Positions 23,728-32,670 are shown, numbered from the stretch's first letter. The stretch is 34,207 bases of DNA from an uncultured Eubacterium sp. (GCA_945946665.1 CAMEWO010000022.1:1-34207), one strand, 5' to 3'. The notes: generated by a model from the sequence alone, not told the origin. Numbers and translations: made by a program.

Positions 23728-23970
23728 TCATACCGTGACTGACTTTTTTCCATATACAATATTTTTCACCGTATCTAAATCCACATTCGTCATGCTGGAT
23801 ATCTGCTCCGGGGTCACACCATTGTTGTACATATTATTTATAAGGTCGGCTTTTCCTCGCTTCTCTCCACGTTTTTCTCCACGTTTTCCGCACGGTTTTC
23901 AGCTCCTTCAATCTCATCTTTCATCAATTCTCTCAACGCCTGACACATTCCCGAATCCCTCCTTCACATA
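23728..23970 (-). pseudogene. Frameshifted C-terminal remnant of an Rpn-family nuclease/putative transposase
   Basis: On the minus strand three frames must be joined to read a coherent tail: EGGIRE, then MCQALRELMKDEIEGAEN...ERSEE, then RGEKRGKADLINNMYNNG...VTPEQISSMTNVDLDTV and GKKSVTV, stopping at TGA 23730-23728. Charged RGEK-type repeats followed by a short VTPEQISxMT-like helix pair are typical C-termini of Rpn (recombination-promoting nuclease, PD-(D/E)XK) proteins in Lachnospiraceae. The catalytic N-terminal domain is absent and the upstream gene intrudes. It is therefore a decayed mobile-type gene, and any short ORF within it is unlikely to be functional. Confidence 0.65.
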
Positions 23971-23995
23971 ATTCTATCCATACTTAATTACTTTT

Positions 23996-24670
23996 TCACT
24001 TATCGTAATTCATATGTACTTCTTTTAAAGCAAGGTACATTGCCTTATATTCTGAATCAACGCAATGTAGTGGTTGCATATTTTTCTCCATCACATTAAA
24101 ACCATTTTCTCTATAAAAATTCTCTGCTTCTGGGAGTGAATGTAAAAACAATGCTTTAAATCCAATCACTTGATTTTGCAATGTATGCGCATAATCTATA
24201 ATACTTCGCATTATCCATGCTGATAATGGTAAATTCTCCCCTTCATATTCAAAAAACACATCTTGATATTTCGAATTTACAGCAAACATTTTTATTTCTA
24301 ATGCCGAAATACCGCATATTTTCGTATCATATGCCTCTCCAACTTTATTTGCCTCATCTTCATCAAGTCGTATTCTATCTTCATAAGGAATTGCCGTTGT
24401 TGCCAGTGTGTAATATGATACTACATCTCTCCCTATCTCATTATGATTCCTATCATATACAACATTCCATACAACATATGTTACGCCCTCACCAAAATCC
24501 TTGTAGCCAAATGCCTCTTCATTCAAAAAATCATTAAAGTTCTCGTAACCTTTTCCTGCATCAAAAAGTCTCATTTCGTAAGAAAAATCCTGATGAGACT
24601 GTTCTAAAGACAACACATCAGGATTAAAAGACTCAATATGTTTATATTTCTTTTTATTTTCTTTTGCCAA
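23996..24670 (-). CDS. GNAT-like acetyltransferase, candidate toxin of a TA pair
   Basis: The C-terminal part (about residues 120-215 from the chosen start) resembles a GNAT domain. ISALEIKMFAVNSKYQDV is the central strand, and the ending ALFLHSLPEAENFYRENGF matches the usual GNAT motif B, but a canonical R/QxxGxG acetyl-CoA loop is not evident. The first about 115 residues are a less familiar acidic domain. The start is uncertain. TTG at 24670-24668 overlaps the preceding small gene by 17 bp and follows AAGCGGGTAAG. An ATG at 24736 would overlap by 83 bp and has no ribosome site. Coupling to a 50-residue basic protein suggests a toxin-antitoxin arrangement, which is inference. Confidence 0.6.
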   Translation of the reverse strand: MAKENKKKYKHIESFNPDVLSLEQSHQDFSYEMRLFDAGKGYENFNDFLNEEAFGYKDFGEGVTYVVWNVVYDRNHNEIGRDVVSYYTLATTAIPYEDRIRLDEDEANKVGEAYDTKICGISALEIKMFAVNSKYQDVFFEYEGENLPLSAWIMRSIIDYAHTLQNQVIGFKALFLHSLPEAENFYRENGFNVMEKNMQPLHCVDSEYKAMYLALKEVHMNYDK

Positions 24671-24806
24671 ATAACTTACCCGCTTTCTTACAAGAATCCA
24701 TAAATTCCTTTGTGACTTTATTCTCATTAAATTCACGTATAAAATCTTGGGATTCTTGTTTTTTTACAACAGTCATTCTATTAATTGGCTTTGCTAACAC
24801 AGCCAT
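24654..24806 (-). CDS. Small protein paired with the GNAT gene, candidate antitoxin
   Basis: The start ATG 24806-24804, preceded by GGAGGG, gives 50 residues: MAVLAKPINRMTVVKK, then a helical, charged segment, and a lysine-rich end AGKLFGKRK. The beginning (beta strand with an R-M-T-V-V pattern) followed by a helix fits a small DNA-binding or toxin-neutralising protein, but no defined family is certain. An in-frame ATG 17 codons upstream exists but lacks the good ribosome site. Its stop lies inside the start of the GNAT gene, so both are co-translated. A possible extended -10 (TGGTATACT) lies upstream on the minus strand near 24935-24943. Confidence 0.6.
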   Translation of the reverse strand: MAVLAKPINRMTVVKKQESQDFIREFNENKVTKEFMDSCKKAGKLFGKRK

Positions 24807-25009
24807 GTACTTTCCCTCCTTTTTATCCGCAAAATATTTCTTATCCTCTTCAATCATATTGTACCACCTCAGTAATTAAAATACAACAACTTGGCAGAAA
24901 AATTTTTTCAAATATTTTGTAATAACACTATTAGTATACCACGCCTTCAATAAAAACCAGTTGATTATAATATTATACCATTCGTAAAGATAATTATTCT
25001 GAATTACCT

Positions 25010-25987
25010 TCAACCCCTTTTCATAGAATTAACGAATTCCTCCACTCCAGCCTGATACTCCGAAAGTCTGTGGGATTTCTTAATCTTCTTGAATGCCTTC
25101 TCATTACCAGGATTAAACTGGTTAATGTATATCCATACTTCCTTCATCTTGTGCATGGCATTCACTTCATTATCCATTACTCTAATATAGTCATTCAGCA
25201 GCCTGTCTGTGAATTTTTTCAAAATATCGGCAGACTTTTCTCCATCTTCTTCAGAACCCTGTGGTGTTTCCTTATGTCCGATTTGTCCAATAATTCCCGG
25301 ATTACCAACAAAGCCACGCCCCAGCATTATTCTGTCGACTTCAGGACACATTTCTGTAAATCTGGTATAATCCTCTATCGTAAATATATCCCCATTGTAG
25401 CATACTTGATTACAGCTTTCCTCCACAGCCCACTTAAAAATCTCCATATCCGGTGTATTTTTATAATAATCAGTCCGTACTCTTGGATGAATAATTACCT
25501 CTGAAAGAGGATAATCATTATATATTTCCAGAAGCAGTCTGAATTCCTCATGGCTGTTAAGACCTGTCCTTGTCTTAACCGACATGTTCATATCCTTCAT
25601 CACAGGCGAACTTAACACCTTATCCAGAAATGAGTCCAGCTCCAATGGCCTGGCAAGAAAACCTGCTCCCCTGAACTTGCTTACCACCGTTCCTGAAGGG
25701 CATCCCAGGTTAAGGTTTATCTCTCTATATCCCATATCTTTAAGCATTGCCGCAGCCTCAAGAAACAGACCAGGGTCATTTGCCATTATCTGTGGAACGG
25801 TGTTAATTCCCACATTATGCTCAGGTCTTATGTCATTCTGCTCTCTTGTTGTATAGCCCTTTGATTTGTTAGGAGAAATAAATGGAATAAAATATTTATC
25901 CACTCTCCCCTTTCCATAGAATTCTTCATATGCATTGCGGAATACGAACCCAGTAACCCCTTCCAATGGTGCCATATATATCTTCAT
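25010..25987 (-). CDS. dus: tRNA-dihydrouridine synthase
   Basis: This FMN enzyme reduces specific uridines in the tRNA D-loop. The 325-residue protein starts MKIYMAPLEGVTGFVFRNA, the phosphate/FMN-binding TIM-barrel beginning. It has NLNLGCPSGTV with catalytic C96, the FMN-ribityl K/H residues SVKTRTG and IIHPRVRTDYYK, and the late barrel signature DRIMLGRGFVGNPGII. A C-terminal helical tRNA-binding domain follows residue about 235. The Dus subtype (A, B or C) cannot be assigned with confidence. It appears to be a single gene, divergent from the ECF gene across about 300 bp. Confidence 0.92.
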   Translation of the reverse strand: MKIYMAPLEGVTGFVFRNAYEEFYGKGRVDKYFIPFISPNKSKGYTTREQNDIRPEHNVGINTVPQIMANDPGLFLEAAAMLKDMGYREINLNLGCPSGTVVSKFRGAGFLARPLELDSFLDKVLSSPVMKDMNMSVKTRTGLNSHEEFRLLLEIYNDYPLSEVIIHPRVRTDYYKNTPDMEIFKWAVEESCNQVCYNGDIFTIEDYTRFTEMCPEVDRIMLGRGFVGNPGIIGQIGHKETPQGSEEDGEKSADILKKFTDRLLNDYIRVMDNEVNAMHKMKEVWIYINQFNPGNEKAFKKIKKSHRLSEYQAGVEEFVNSMKRG

Positions 25988-26068
25988 AAATCCTCTTTTC
26001 TACTAATGTATCAGTATATTTTTTCTGATGTTTCTGTATAATTCTATTCTATAAATGTATCTTTTTTC

Positions 26069-26097
26069 TTGTTAATCTCTGGCAAATATGATAATAT
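26069..26097 (+). promoter_or_regulatory. Promoter of the ECF S-component gene
   Basis: -35 TTGTTA (26069-26074), 17-bp spacer, -10 TAATAT (26092-26097). The predicted start near 26104 leaves an untranslated leader of about 190 nt. Confidence 0.6.
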
Positions 26098-26103
26098 AAC
26101 CAC

Positions 26104-26295
26104 GAGCGTTATTCGAAAGAAAATGCATCAGATTAAACTTAATTTCTTTTATTTTTTGATGGAATTGACCTTTATGGCAATTACTTAATCAATCTCAAGT
26201 CAATCTGTTGTTGGGTTTTACCCTATTTTCATGCCTTTCGGCAAGCGTTCATTTTTAAATTAATTTAGCGTGATATACGCGGAAATGAGGTAAAA
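26104..26295 (+). promoter_or_regulatory. Long AU-rich leader upstream of the ECF S component
   Basis: The leader has several small hairpins: GGGT...ACCC (26213-26223), TGCC...GGCA (26232-26243) and GCGT...ACGC (26269-26281), the last just before the ribosome site GAGGT. It matches no riboswitch class I can recognise by eye (it lacks obvious TPP, FMN, folate or preQ1 cores). No gene is present. Confidence 0.35.
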
Positions 26296-26913
26296 ATGAC
26301 AGTAAACAAACAATTCAACACAAAGTTCATGGTGGAACTTGCCATGATGATCGCCATTATTGTGGTTATGTCTCTGACTCCACTTGGCTACATCAAACTT
26401 CCCGGTCTTACAATCACCTTCTTAACTGTACCAGTTGCAGTTGGTGCCATTATTTTAGGACCAGTAGGCGGTATTGTATGTGGAGCAACATTTGGATTTA
26501 CAAGTCTTTATCAGGCAATCAGTGGCGGTTCAGCATTTACAGCAATGCTTTTCTCTATTAATCCTGTAGGTACAGTTTTCCTTACCCTTGTACCAAGAAT
26601 ACTTGAAGGATGGCTTACAGCACTTATATTCCAGGCACTCCACAAGATGGTAAAGACACAGAAGTTTTCCTACTTCATTGCCAGTCTTGCCTGCCCACTG
26701 CTTAACACTCTTCTGTTCATGAGCACACTTGTAATTATATTCTATAATACACCATATATCCAGAGCTTTGCAGCAAAGTTTGGAACAAGCAATCCATTTA
26801 CATTCGTTGTTGCATTCGTAGGTGTCCAGGGAACTATCGAAGCCGTAGTATGTTTCGTTGTAGCAAGTATTCTCTCAAGAGCACTGTACAAGGTTCTCAA
26901 GACTAATATGTAA
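26296..26913 (+). CDS. ECF transporter S component
   Basis: The 205-residue protein has about six membrane segments (15-30, 38-58, 60-78, 84-106, 122-150 and 165-195). It begins TVNKQFNTKFMVELAMMIAI, typical of S components of energy-coupling-factor vitamin importers. Conserved features include LPGLTITFLTVPVAVGAIILGPVGG and INPVGTVFLTLVPRILEGW. The helix-1 AxxxA-like contact for the T component is ELAMMIAI. It looks like the pantothenate-type S components of Lachnospiraceae, but the substrate is not proven. No A/T-component genes are nearby, so it would share a central EcfAAT module. It is monocistronic between its own promoter and a bidirectional terminator. Confidence 0.82.
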   Translation: MTVNKQFNTKFMVELAMMIAIIVVMSLTPLGYIKLPGLTITFLTVPVAVGAIILGPVGGIVCGATFGFTSLYQAISGGSAFTAMLFSINPVGTVFLTLVPRILEGWLTALIFQALHKMVKTQKFSYFIASLACPLLNTLLFMSTLVIIFYNTPYIQSFAAKFGTSNPFTFVVAFVGVQGTIEAVVCFVVASILSRALYKVLKTNM

Positions 26914-26990
26914 AGATATTCTTGTTTCATTTCTGAGAGATTACTGCATAACAGGAAATTCCAGGTAAAACATATTCAGTATTTAAAAAT

Positions 26991-27036
26991 AAAAACCACT
27001 GTAAGAAACGGACATACGTTACTCGCAGTGGTTTTT
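26991..27036. terminator. Bidirectional terminator between the ECF and NSS genes
   Basis: AAAAACCACTG (26991-27001) and CAGTGGTTTTT (27026-27036) form a perfect stem with A/T runs on both sides. An inner AACG...CGTT (27007-27020) can extend the structure. It ends the ECF gene from the left and the NSS gene from the right. Confidence 0.88.
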
Positions 27037-27045
27037 TAATTAATT

Positions 27046-28512
27046 CTATTCTGTTTTCTTTCCCTTATGGAATGCGATTGCAAGTATTCCTGCAACAAGA
27101 AGAACTGCAATTGTCATCCACATAATAAACACCGCTGGTGAACTCTTCTTAAACATATCATAATATCCGCCAAGATATATAAGAATTCCCAGTGTTGGCA
27201 CAATATAATTCATATACCATCTAAGCTTGTGTGAAAGGCTCATGCCCTTTCCTGTGTTGACCTCTGCCACGAAATTATCCCATCCCCATCCGTTCTTTCT
27301 TACGCAGAATAATACGAACAGGATACTTCCAAGAGGAAGGATATTATAAGATACAATGAAGTCCTCAAGATCCATAATTGTGCTTCCTGCACCAAGAGGC
27401 TGGATTCCTGACAGAATGTTGTATCCTAAAACTGCCGGAATTGAAAGGACTGCCACACCAATCAGGTTCACAAGTACACATTTCTTTCTCTTCCATTCAG
27501 TGGCATCGTGGGTCATCTTGACAATATTCTCGAATACCGCAATAACTGTTGACATTGCCGCAAATGACATGAATATAAAGAAGCATGCTCCCCACAGCCT
27601 TCCGTTAGGCATATGGTTAAATACACTTGGAAGTGTTATATATAAAAGTGATGGGCCGGCATCAGGCTGTACATCATAAGCAAAGCATGATGGAATAATG
27701 ATAATTCCTGCCATAAGTGCTATAAGTGTATCAAGTATTGTTACACTTATAGCCTCACCTGTAAGCTTTCTCTCCTTAGAGAGATAACTTCCGAAAATCT
27801 CCATTGAACCCATACCGATACTTAATGTAAAGAATGCATGTGTCATGGCCGCAAATATAACATTTAAAATACCATGCTCTGACAATTTCTTAAAATCAGG
27901 AACAAGATAATACTTAAGTCCTTCTTCTGCGCCAGGCAGTGTCACAGAACGGAATACCAGCACAACCATAAGTACAACAAGAAGAATCATCATTACCTTA
28001 GTAATGTTCTCAACTCCATTTTTAAGTCCAAGAGCACATATTCCAAAGCACAGTAATATAATAACCATGGTCCAGAACATCATTACACCAGGCTCATTAA
28101 GCATATTTGCAAATGTATTTTTAACCTGCGCTGTATCTGCATTAACGAATTTGCCTGTAATCATAAGATATACATAATGCAGCATCCATCCTGCAACCAT
28201 TGTGTAGAACATCATCAGAAGATAATTACCTGCAAAGCAGAAATGCTTAACCTTGCTCCAGAGTGTTCCCTCTGGCTGAAGCACATCATACGCCTTCATA
28301 ACACTCTTACCGCTGCCACGTCCCACTGCATACTCACATATAAGCATTGGCAGTCCCAGCATGGCAAGACATGCAAGATATATTACAATGAATGCTGCTC
28401 CGCCATTCTCACCGCATATGTATGGGAATTTCCACACATTTCCCAAACCTATGGCGCATCCTGCCGATACCAGAATAAACCCAAGTCTTGATCCAAATTG
28501 TTCTTTTTCCAT
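27046..28512 (-). CDS. Sodium-dependent amino-acid transporter, NSS family
   Basis: The 488-residue protein has about 11-12 membrane segments. It starts FGSRLGFILVSAGCAIGLGN, then VWKFPYICGENGGAAF, the TM1 sodium/substrate-site signature of LeuT/MhsT-type symporters. The TM6-TM8 region (HAFFTLSIGMGSMEIFGSYL) is also preserved. It uses the Na+ gradient to import an amino acid; which one is not visible. It begins 19 bp after the sufU stop with AAGGGAGC before the ATG, so it is probably the last gene of the suf operon. That is unusual: a transporter co-transcribed with Fe-S assembly. It is shut off by the bidirectional terminator at 26991-27036. Confidence 0.92.
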   Translation of the reverse strand: MEKEQFGSRLGFILVSAGCAIGLGNVWKFPYICGENGGAAFIVIYLACLAMLGLPMLICEYAVGRGSGKSVMKAYDVLQPEGTLWSKVKHFCFAGNYLLMMFYTMVAGWMLHYVYLMITGKFVNADTAQVKNTFANMLNEPGVMMFWTMVIILLCFGICALGLKNGVENITKVMMILLVVLMVVLVFRSVTLPGAEEGLKYYLVPDFKKLSEHGILNVIFAAMTHAFFTLSIGMGSMEIFGSYLSKERKLTGEAISVTILDTLIALMAGIIIIPSCFAYDVQPDAGPSLLYITLPSVFNHMPNGRLWGACFFIFMSFAAMSTVIAVFENIVKMTHDATEWKRKKCVLVNLIGVAVLSIPAVLGYNILSGIQPLGAGSTIMDLEDFIVSYNILPLGSILFVLFCVRKNGWGWDNFVAEVNTGKGMSLSHKLRWYMNYIVPTLGILIYLGGYYDMFKKSSPAVFIMWMTIAVLLVAGILAIAFHKGKKTE

Positions 28513-28531
28513 AAAGCTCCCTTATCAATTA

Positions 28532-28960
28532 TTATTCTCTTCCCCCCATTGCCTCCTTGAGAGTTCTCCACCCAAGCACTGCACATTTTACCCTGGCAGG
28601 CATGTGGGCAATATCCTTTAAGGCAGATGCCTCCTCCAGACTGTCTATTTCCTCATCTGTAGCTTCACCTTTAATCATTTTCATGAAAATCTCTCCCATA
28701 GCAAGAGCCTCATCCTTATTTTTACCTATTACCATGCCAAGCATAATGTCAGCAGAAGCCTGTGATATAGCGCATCCATCCCCAATAAATGCACCATCTG
28801 TAATAACGTCCCCATCCATCTTAAGCTTAAGAAATATGTCATCTCCGCAGCTTGGATTAACGCCTTCCAGCACAATATCAGCATCCTCAAGATCATGCTT
28901 GAACTCCGGACGGATGTTATGCTCTGTTAATATCTCATTATAAAAACCTTTATTCTCCAT
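28532..28960 (-). CDS. sufU: SufU Fe-S/zinc sulfur-transfer protein
   Basis: The 142-residue protein has the SufU ligands C38 and D40 (NPSCGDD), C63 (GDGCAISQAS) and C126 (RVKCAVLGW). These bind zinc in Gram-positive SufU and accept persulfide sulfur from SufS. The SufU-specific insert before the last cysteine is present (residues about 94-116). The gene overlaps sufS by 11 bp, so the two are co-translated, as expected for the SufS-SufU pair. Confidence 0.95.
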   Translation of the reverse strand: MENKGFYNEILTEHNIRPEFKHDLEDADIVLEGVNPSCGDDIFLKLKMDGDVITDGAFIGDGCAISQASADIMLGMVIGKNKDEALAMGEIFMKMIKGEATDEEIDSLEEASALKDIAHMPARVKCAVLGWRTLKEAMGGRE

Positions 28961-30164
28961 AACCCATTCTCTCCCTTATTGAAGCCAGACTTTCAACGAA
29001 AGCATCTACTTCTTTCTGTGTATTATAGAACATTAAACTTGCTCTTGTTGTGGAGTTAACCCCCAGATGATTGAGAAGAGGCTGGGCACAATGATGTCCT
29101 GCTCTCACAGCAATTCCGTCTGAGATAAGGATTTCGCTAACATCGTGAGGATGAACATTATCTATTGTAAATGAAATAATTCCTGTATGCTCCTGTGGAT
29201 TATCTGAGCCAAGAATATGGATATGAGGAATTTTCTTCATTCCCTCCATTGCCCTGGCTGTCAAGGCTGCCTCAGCCTGCTCCATTTTGTCAAAACCTAT
29301 AGACCATACATATTTAATAGCTGCATCAAGACCTGCTGCTCCTGCTGCATTAACTGTTCCTGCCTCAAACTTATGTGGAAGCTCCGCATATTTAGCTCCA
29401 AATCTGGTTACAGACTCAATCATTTCGCCACCAGACAGAAATGGAGGCATAGCATCAAGCAGTTCCCTCTTTCCATATAGCACTCCTATTCCCATAGGAC
29501 CGAAAACCTTATGTCCGGAAAATGCAAAAAAGTCAGCATCCATATCCTGAACATCTACTGCCATATGCGGAGTACTCTGTGCTCCATCTACTACAATTAC
29601 TGCCCCTTTCTTATGTGCCATGGCAGCAATTTCCTTAACAGGATTAACTCTTCCAAGCACATTGGAAACCTGTGTTACTGCTACAATTTTCGTCTTGTCT
29701 GTTATCAATTCTGAAATTTTGTCAAGATCAAGGCTTCCATCCTGCTCACAGTCAATATATTTTAAAACTGCACCAGTCTGTCTGCATACCATCTGCCATG
29801 GAAGAAGGTTGCTGTGGTGTTCCATAATAGACACCAGCACTTCATCTCCCGCCTTAACATTGTTAAGTCCATAGCTGTATGCAACTAAGTTCATGCTTTC
29901 CGTTGTATTTCTTGTAAATACGATTTCCTCCGAATGGGCAGCATTAATAAACTTTCTCACTGTCTGCCTTGCATTCTCATATATATCTGTAGCTTCAACA
30001 CTAAGAGGATATGAACCACGCAGTGGATTGGCATTATGATTCATGTAGAATGAAACTTCCGCATCTATAACACACTGGGGTCTCTGGGATGTGGCTGAAT
30101 TATCAAAATATATTATGTTATCCTGCATAAGAAGAGGAAAATCTTTTTTGTAATTTTCTGACAT
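28950..30164 (-). CDS. sufS: SufS cysteine desulfurase
   Basis: The start ATG 30164-30162, with GAGG upstream, gives 404 residues. An in-frame ATG 12 bp earlier lacks a ribosome site. It is a PLP enzyme of the class-II desulfurase group: PLP lysine K219 (FSGHKVFGPMGIG), the EHHSN segment near 115-119, and catalytic C359 (VRAGHHCAQPLL). It removes sulfur from cysteine and passes it to SufU for cluster assembly on SufBCD. It lies between sufD and sufU in one operon. Confidence 0.95.
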   Translation of the reverse strand: MSENYKKDFPLLMQDNIIYFDNSATSQRPQCVIDAEVSFYMNHNANPLRGSYPLSVEATDIYENARQTVRKFINAAHSEEIVFTRNTTESMNLVAYSYGLNNVKAGDEVLVSIMEHHSNLLPWQMVCRQTGAVLKYIDCEQDGSLDLDKISELITDKTKIVAVTQVSNVLGRVNPVKEIAAMAHKKGAVIVVDGAQSTPHMAVDVQDMDADFFAFSGHKVFGPMGIGVLYGKRELLDAMPPFLSGGEMIESVTRFGAKYAELPHKFEAGTVNAAGAAGLDAAIKYVWSIGFDKMEQAEAALTARAMEGMKKIPHIHILGSDNPQEHTGIISFTIDNVHPHDVSEILISDGIAVRAGHHCAQPLLNHLGVNSTTRASLMFYNTQKEVDAFVESLASIRERMGYGE

Positions 30165-30241
30165 TTCAATCCTCATTTCTAAACATCATATTGCAAAAAC
30201 GCAATATATTATTTGCTCTTTATTTCATTAAATCATATATC

Positions 30242-31168
30242 TTAATCCATATATTTTAAGGACGATTCAATCTTTTTTATGGTTTTCTCATCCCCAGCCA
30301 GTCTGGCAACTCTGTCAATAGATGCCCGGGCCATAATACTTTCAGCTTTCTTCTTATCAATTCCCCTGCTCTCAAAATAGAAAAGTGTGTCATCATCAAG
30401 CTCTCCAATAGTAGCTCCGTGATTTCCCACAACATTTTCTTCGGCGCACAGGATAAGAGGAACTGTCTTGTTAACCACATCCTCGCCAAGAAGAAGCACT
30501 GTCTCCTGCTCATTTCCTACAGAATCGGTACAGCCATTCTTGAAATCAATAGTACCTTTGAATACCTTTTTAGCGGCATCATTAAGGGAACCATTTACAT
30601 TAATCTCACTTTCTGTCTTCTTGCCTGTGTGATTAGCAAATATATTAATATCTATATTCTGATTGCTGCGGCCAATATAGCCTATATCTGCCTTAAGGCT
30701 GCTGCCCTCTCCTTCCAGGTCAATACGGCTGTCAGAATACAGGTCGCCTTTTCCTAAGAATATCTGGATAAGCTCCGCTGTTGCCCCAGCCTGGCAGTTT
30801 ATCCTTACTTCATTGTACAGAATTGATTTTTCCTCTGTGGACTGAAGCTGGATAAGCTTAAGTCTGGAATTCTCATTAAGGTCAATTGTTGTGCGGACTG
30901 CAAGATTATTATCTGCAGAATAATCCATGATAAGTGTAACCTCGCTGTTCTTTACAGTCTTAACAGTTACATCCTTGGTACAGAACTCACCATTGCCTTT
31001 AACAGAGATTCTTATTGGCTCTTTATCAGATTTCTTAGGATTATAGCTTTCATCCGGAAGATGGACAGTTTTTTCAAGATTCCAGTCAATTCTGGCATCA
31101 TTTACTCCAAGCCAGTACCAGGTCTTGGCAGGGAGTCTGTTAATAATCAGTTTATTTTCATTTTTCAT
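30242..31168 (-). CDS. sufD: SufD Fe-S scaffold subunit (short form)
   Basis: The 308-residue beta-helix protein has the C-terminal core ENVVGNHGATIGELDDD, with H250 equivalent to the cluster-site histidine of SufD. It then has FYFESRGIDKKKAESIMARA, the SufB/SufD dimer end. It is about 100 residues shorter than enterobacterial or Bacillus SufD, mainly at the N-terminus, a known clostridial form. It follows sufB by 1 bp, so a SufB-SufC2-SufD complex is co-produced. A 77-bp gap separates it from sufS. Confidence 0.9.
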   Translation of the reverse strand: MKNENKLIINRLPAKTWYWLGVNDARIDWNLEKTVHLPDESYNPKKSDKEPIRISVKGNGEFCTKDVTVKTVKNSEVTLIMDYSADNNLAVRTTIDLNENSRLKLIQLQSTEEKSILYNEVRINCQAGATAELIQIFLGKGDLYSDSRIDLEGEGSSLKADIGYIGRSNQNIDINIFANHTGKKTESEINVNGSLNDAAKKVFKGTIDFKNGCTDSVGNEQETVLLLGEDVVNKTVPLILCAEENVVGNHGATIGELDDDTLFYFESRGIDKKKAESIMARASIDRVARLAGDEKTIKKIESSLKYMD

Positions 31169-31169
31169 A

Positions 31170-32576
31170 CTAACCTATACTTCCTTTCATCTCAAGACGG
31201 ATAAGATTGTTCATCTCTACTGCATATTCAAGAGGAAGCTCTTTAGATACATTGTCAGCAAATCCGCTTACAATAAGGGCTCTTGCATCTTCCTCACTCA
31301 TCCCTCTGGACATAAGATAGAATACTGCATCATCACTTATGCTTCCAATCTTGGCTTCATGTCCTATAGCTGCATCCCTGGTTCTTATATCCATGGCAGG
31401 AATTGTATCTGAACGGGATTCAGAATCCAGCATAAGAGACTGACATGATACCGCTGACTTGGCATTAGTGGCACCCTTCTGGACCACTACACTGCTTCTG
31501 AATGTGCTAATTCCTCCACTCTTACTGATTGAACGGGTATTCATGTATGATGTGGTATCCGGTGCACAATGAACCACTTTGGCTCCTGTGTCAAGGTTCT
31601 GTCCTGCTCCTGCAAATGTAACACCTGTAAATTCCATCTTGGAACCTTTACCCTTAAGAATACTCATAGGATACAGATATCCCACATGTGAGCCAAATGA
31701 ACCTGAAACCCACTCAACTGCGCCGCCCTCATCAACAATGGCACGCTTCGTGTTAAGGTTGTACATATTCTTAGACCAGTTCTCAATAGTTGAATATCTA
31801 AGCTTAGCATTTTTCTTAACAAAAAGTTCAACGCATCCTGCATGGAGATTAGCTACGTTATATTTTGGTGCTGAACAGCCTTCTATGAAATGAAGGCTTG
31901 CTCCTTCATCAACAATAATCAGTGTGTGCTCGAACTGTCCTGCACCCTTGGCATTAAGTCTGAAATATGACTGAAGTGGTATGGAAACCTGAACTCCCTT
32001 AGGTACATATACAAATGAACCGCCTGACCATACAGCTCCGTGAAGTGCTGCAAACTTGTGGTCACGTGGAGTCACAAGCTTCATGAAATATTCATGAACC
32101 ATATCAGCATATTCACCCTTAAGAGCACTTTCCATATCAGTGTACACAACTCCCTGAGCTGCAACTTCATCCTTAACATTGTGGTACACAAGTTCTGAAT
32201 CGTACTGTGCGCCAACTCCCGCCAGGGATGCACGCTCTGCCTGTGGAATTCCCAGTCTCTCAAATGTCTCCTTAATATCCTCTGGAACGTCTTTCCAGTC
32301 CCCCTGCATCTTGGTATTAGGTCTTACATATGTTGCAATGTGATCCATATCAAGTCCTTCAATTGAAGGACCCCAGTCAGGTACAGGCATCTCATTATAT
32401 ACCTTTAATGCATTAAGTCGGAATTCTGTCATCCATTGTGGGTCATTCTTTTCCTCTGATATCTTTCTTACGATATCCTCTGTAAGACCCTCTTCCAGTC
32501 TGAAAGCATCTTTCTCCACATCCCTGATATCATAGATGCTTCTGTCTATGTCATTTACATGGCTTTTTTCTTTCAT
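31170..32576 (-). CDS. sufB: SufB Fe-S scaffold subunit
   Basis: The 468-residue protein is the main scaffold on which Fe-S clusters are built. Typical segments include AALHGAVWSGGSFVYVPKG (near 183-201), the beta-helix, QSLMLDSESRSDTIPAMD near residue 385, and the C-terminal IGHEAKIGSISDDAVFYLMS with MSRGMSEEDARALIVSGF. Length and end match Firmicutes SufB. It lies between sufC (94 bp upstream) and sufD (1 bp downstream). Confidence 0.96.
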   Translation of the reverse strand: MKEKSHVNDIDRSIYDIRDVEKDAFRLEEGLTEDIVRKISEEKNDPQWMTEFRLNALKVYNEMPVPDWGPSIEGLDMDHIATYVRPNTKMQGDWKDVPEDIKETFERLGIPQAERASLAGVGAQYDSELVYHNVKDEVAAQGVVYTDMESALKGEYADMVHEYFMKLVTPRDHKFAALHGAVWSGGSFVYVPKGVQVSIPLQSYFRLNAKGAGQFEHTLIIVDEGASLHFIEGCSAPKYNVANLHAGCVELFVKKNAKLRYSTIENWSKNMYNLNTKRAIVDEGGAVEWVSGSFGSHVGYLYPMSILKGKGSKMEFTGVTFAGAGQNLDTGAKVVHCAPDTTSYMNTRSISKSGGISTFRSSVVVQKGATNAKSAVSCQSLMLDSESRSDTIPAMDIRTRDAAIGHEAKIGSISDDAVFYLMSRGMSEEDARALIVSGFADNVSKELPLEYAVEMNNLIRLEMKGSIG

Positions 32577-32670
32577 ACCATGTACTCCTTTCTTTTATAA
32601 GGCTACTGTGATTATTAGTCTATTATATAATCCGCTTATAAAACTTAGTTTTTAATCTGTTATAATTTAT

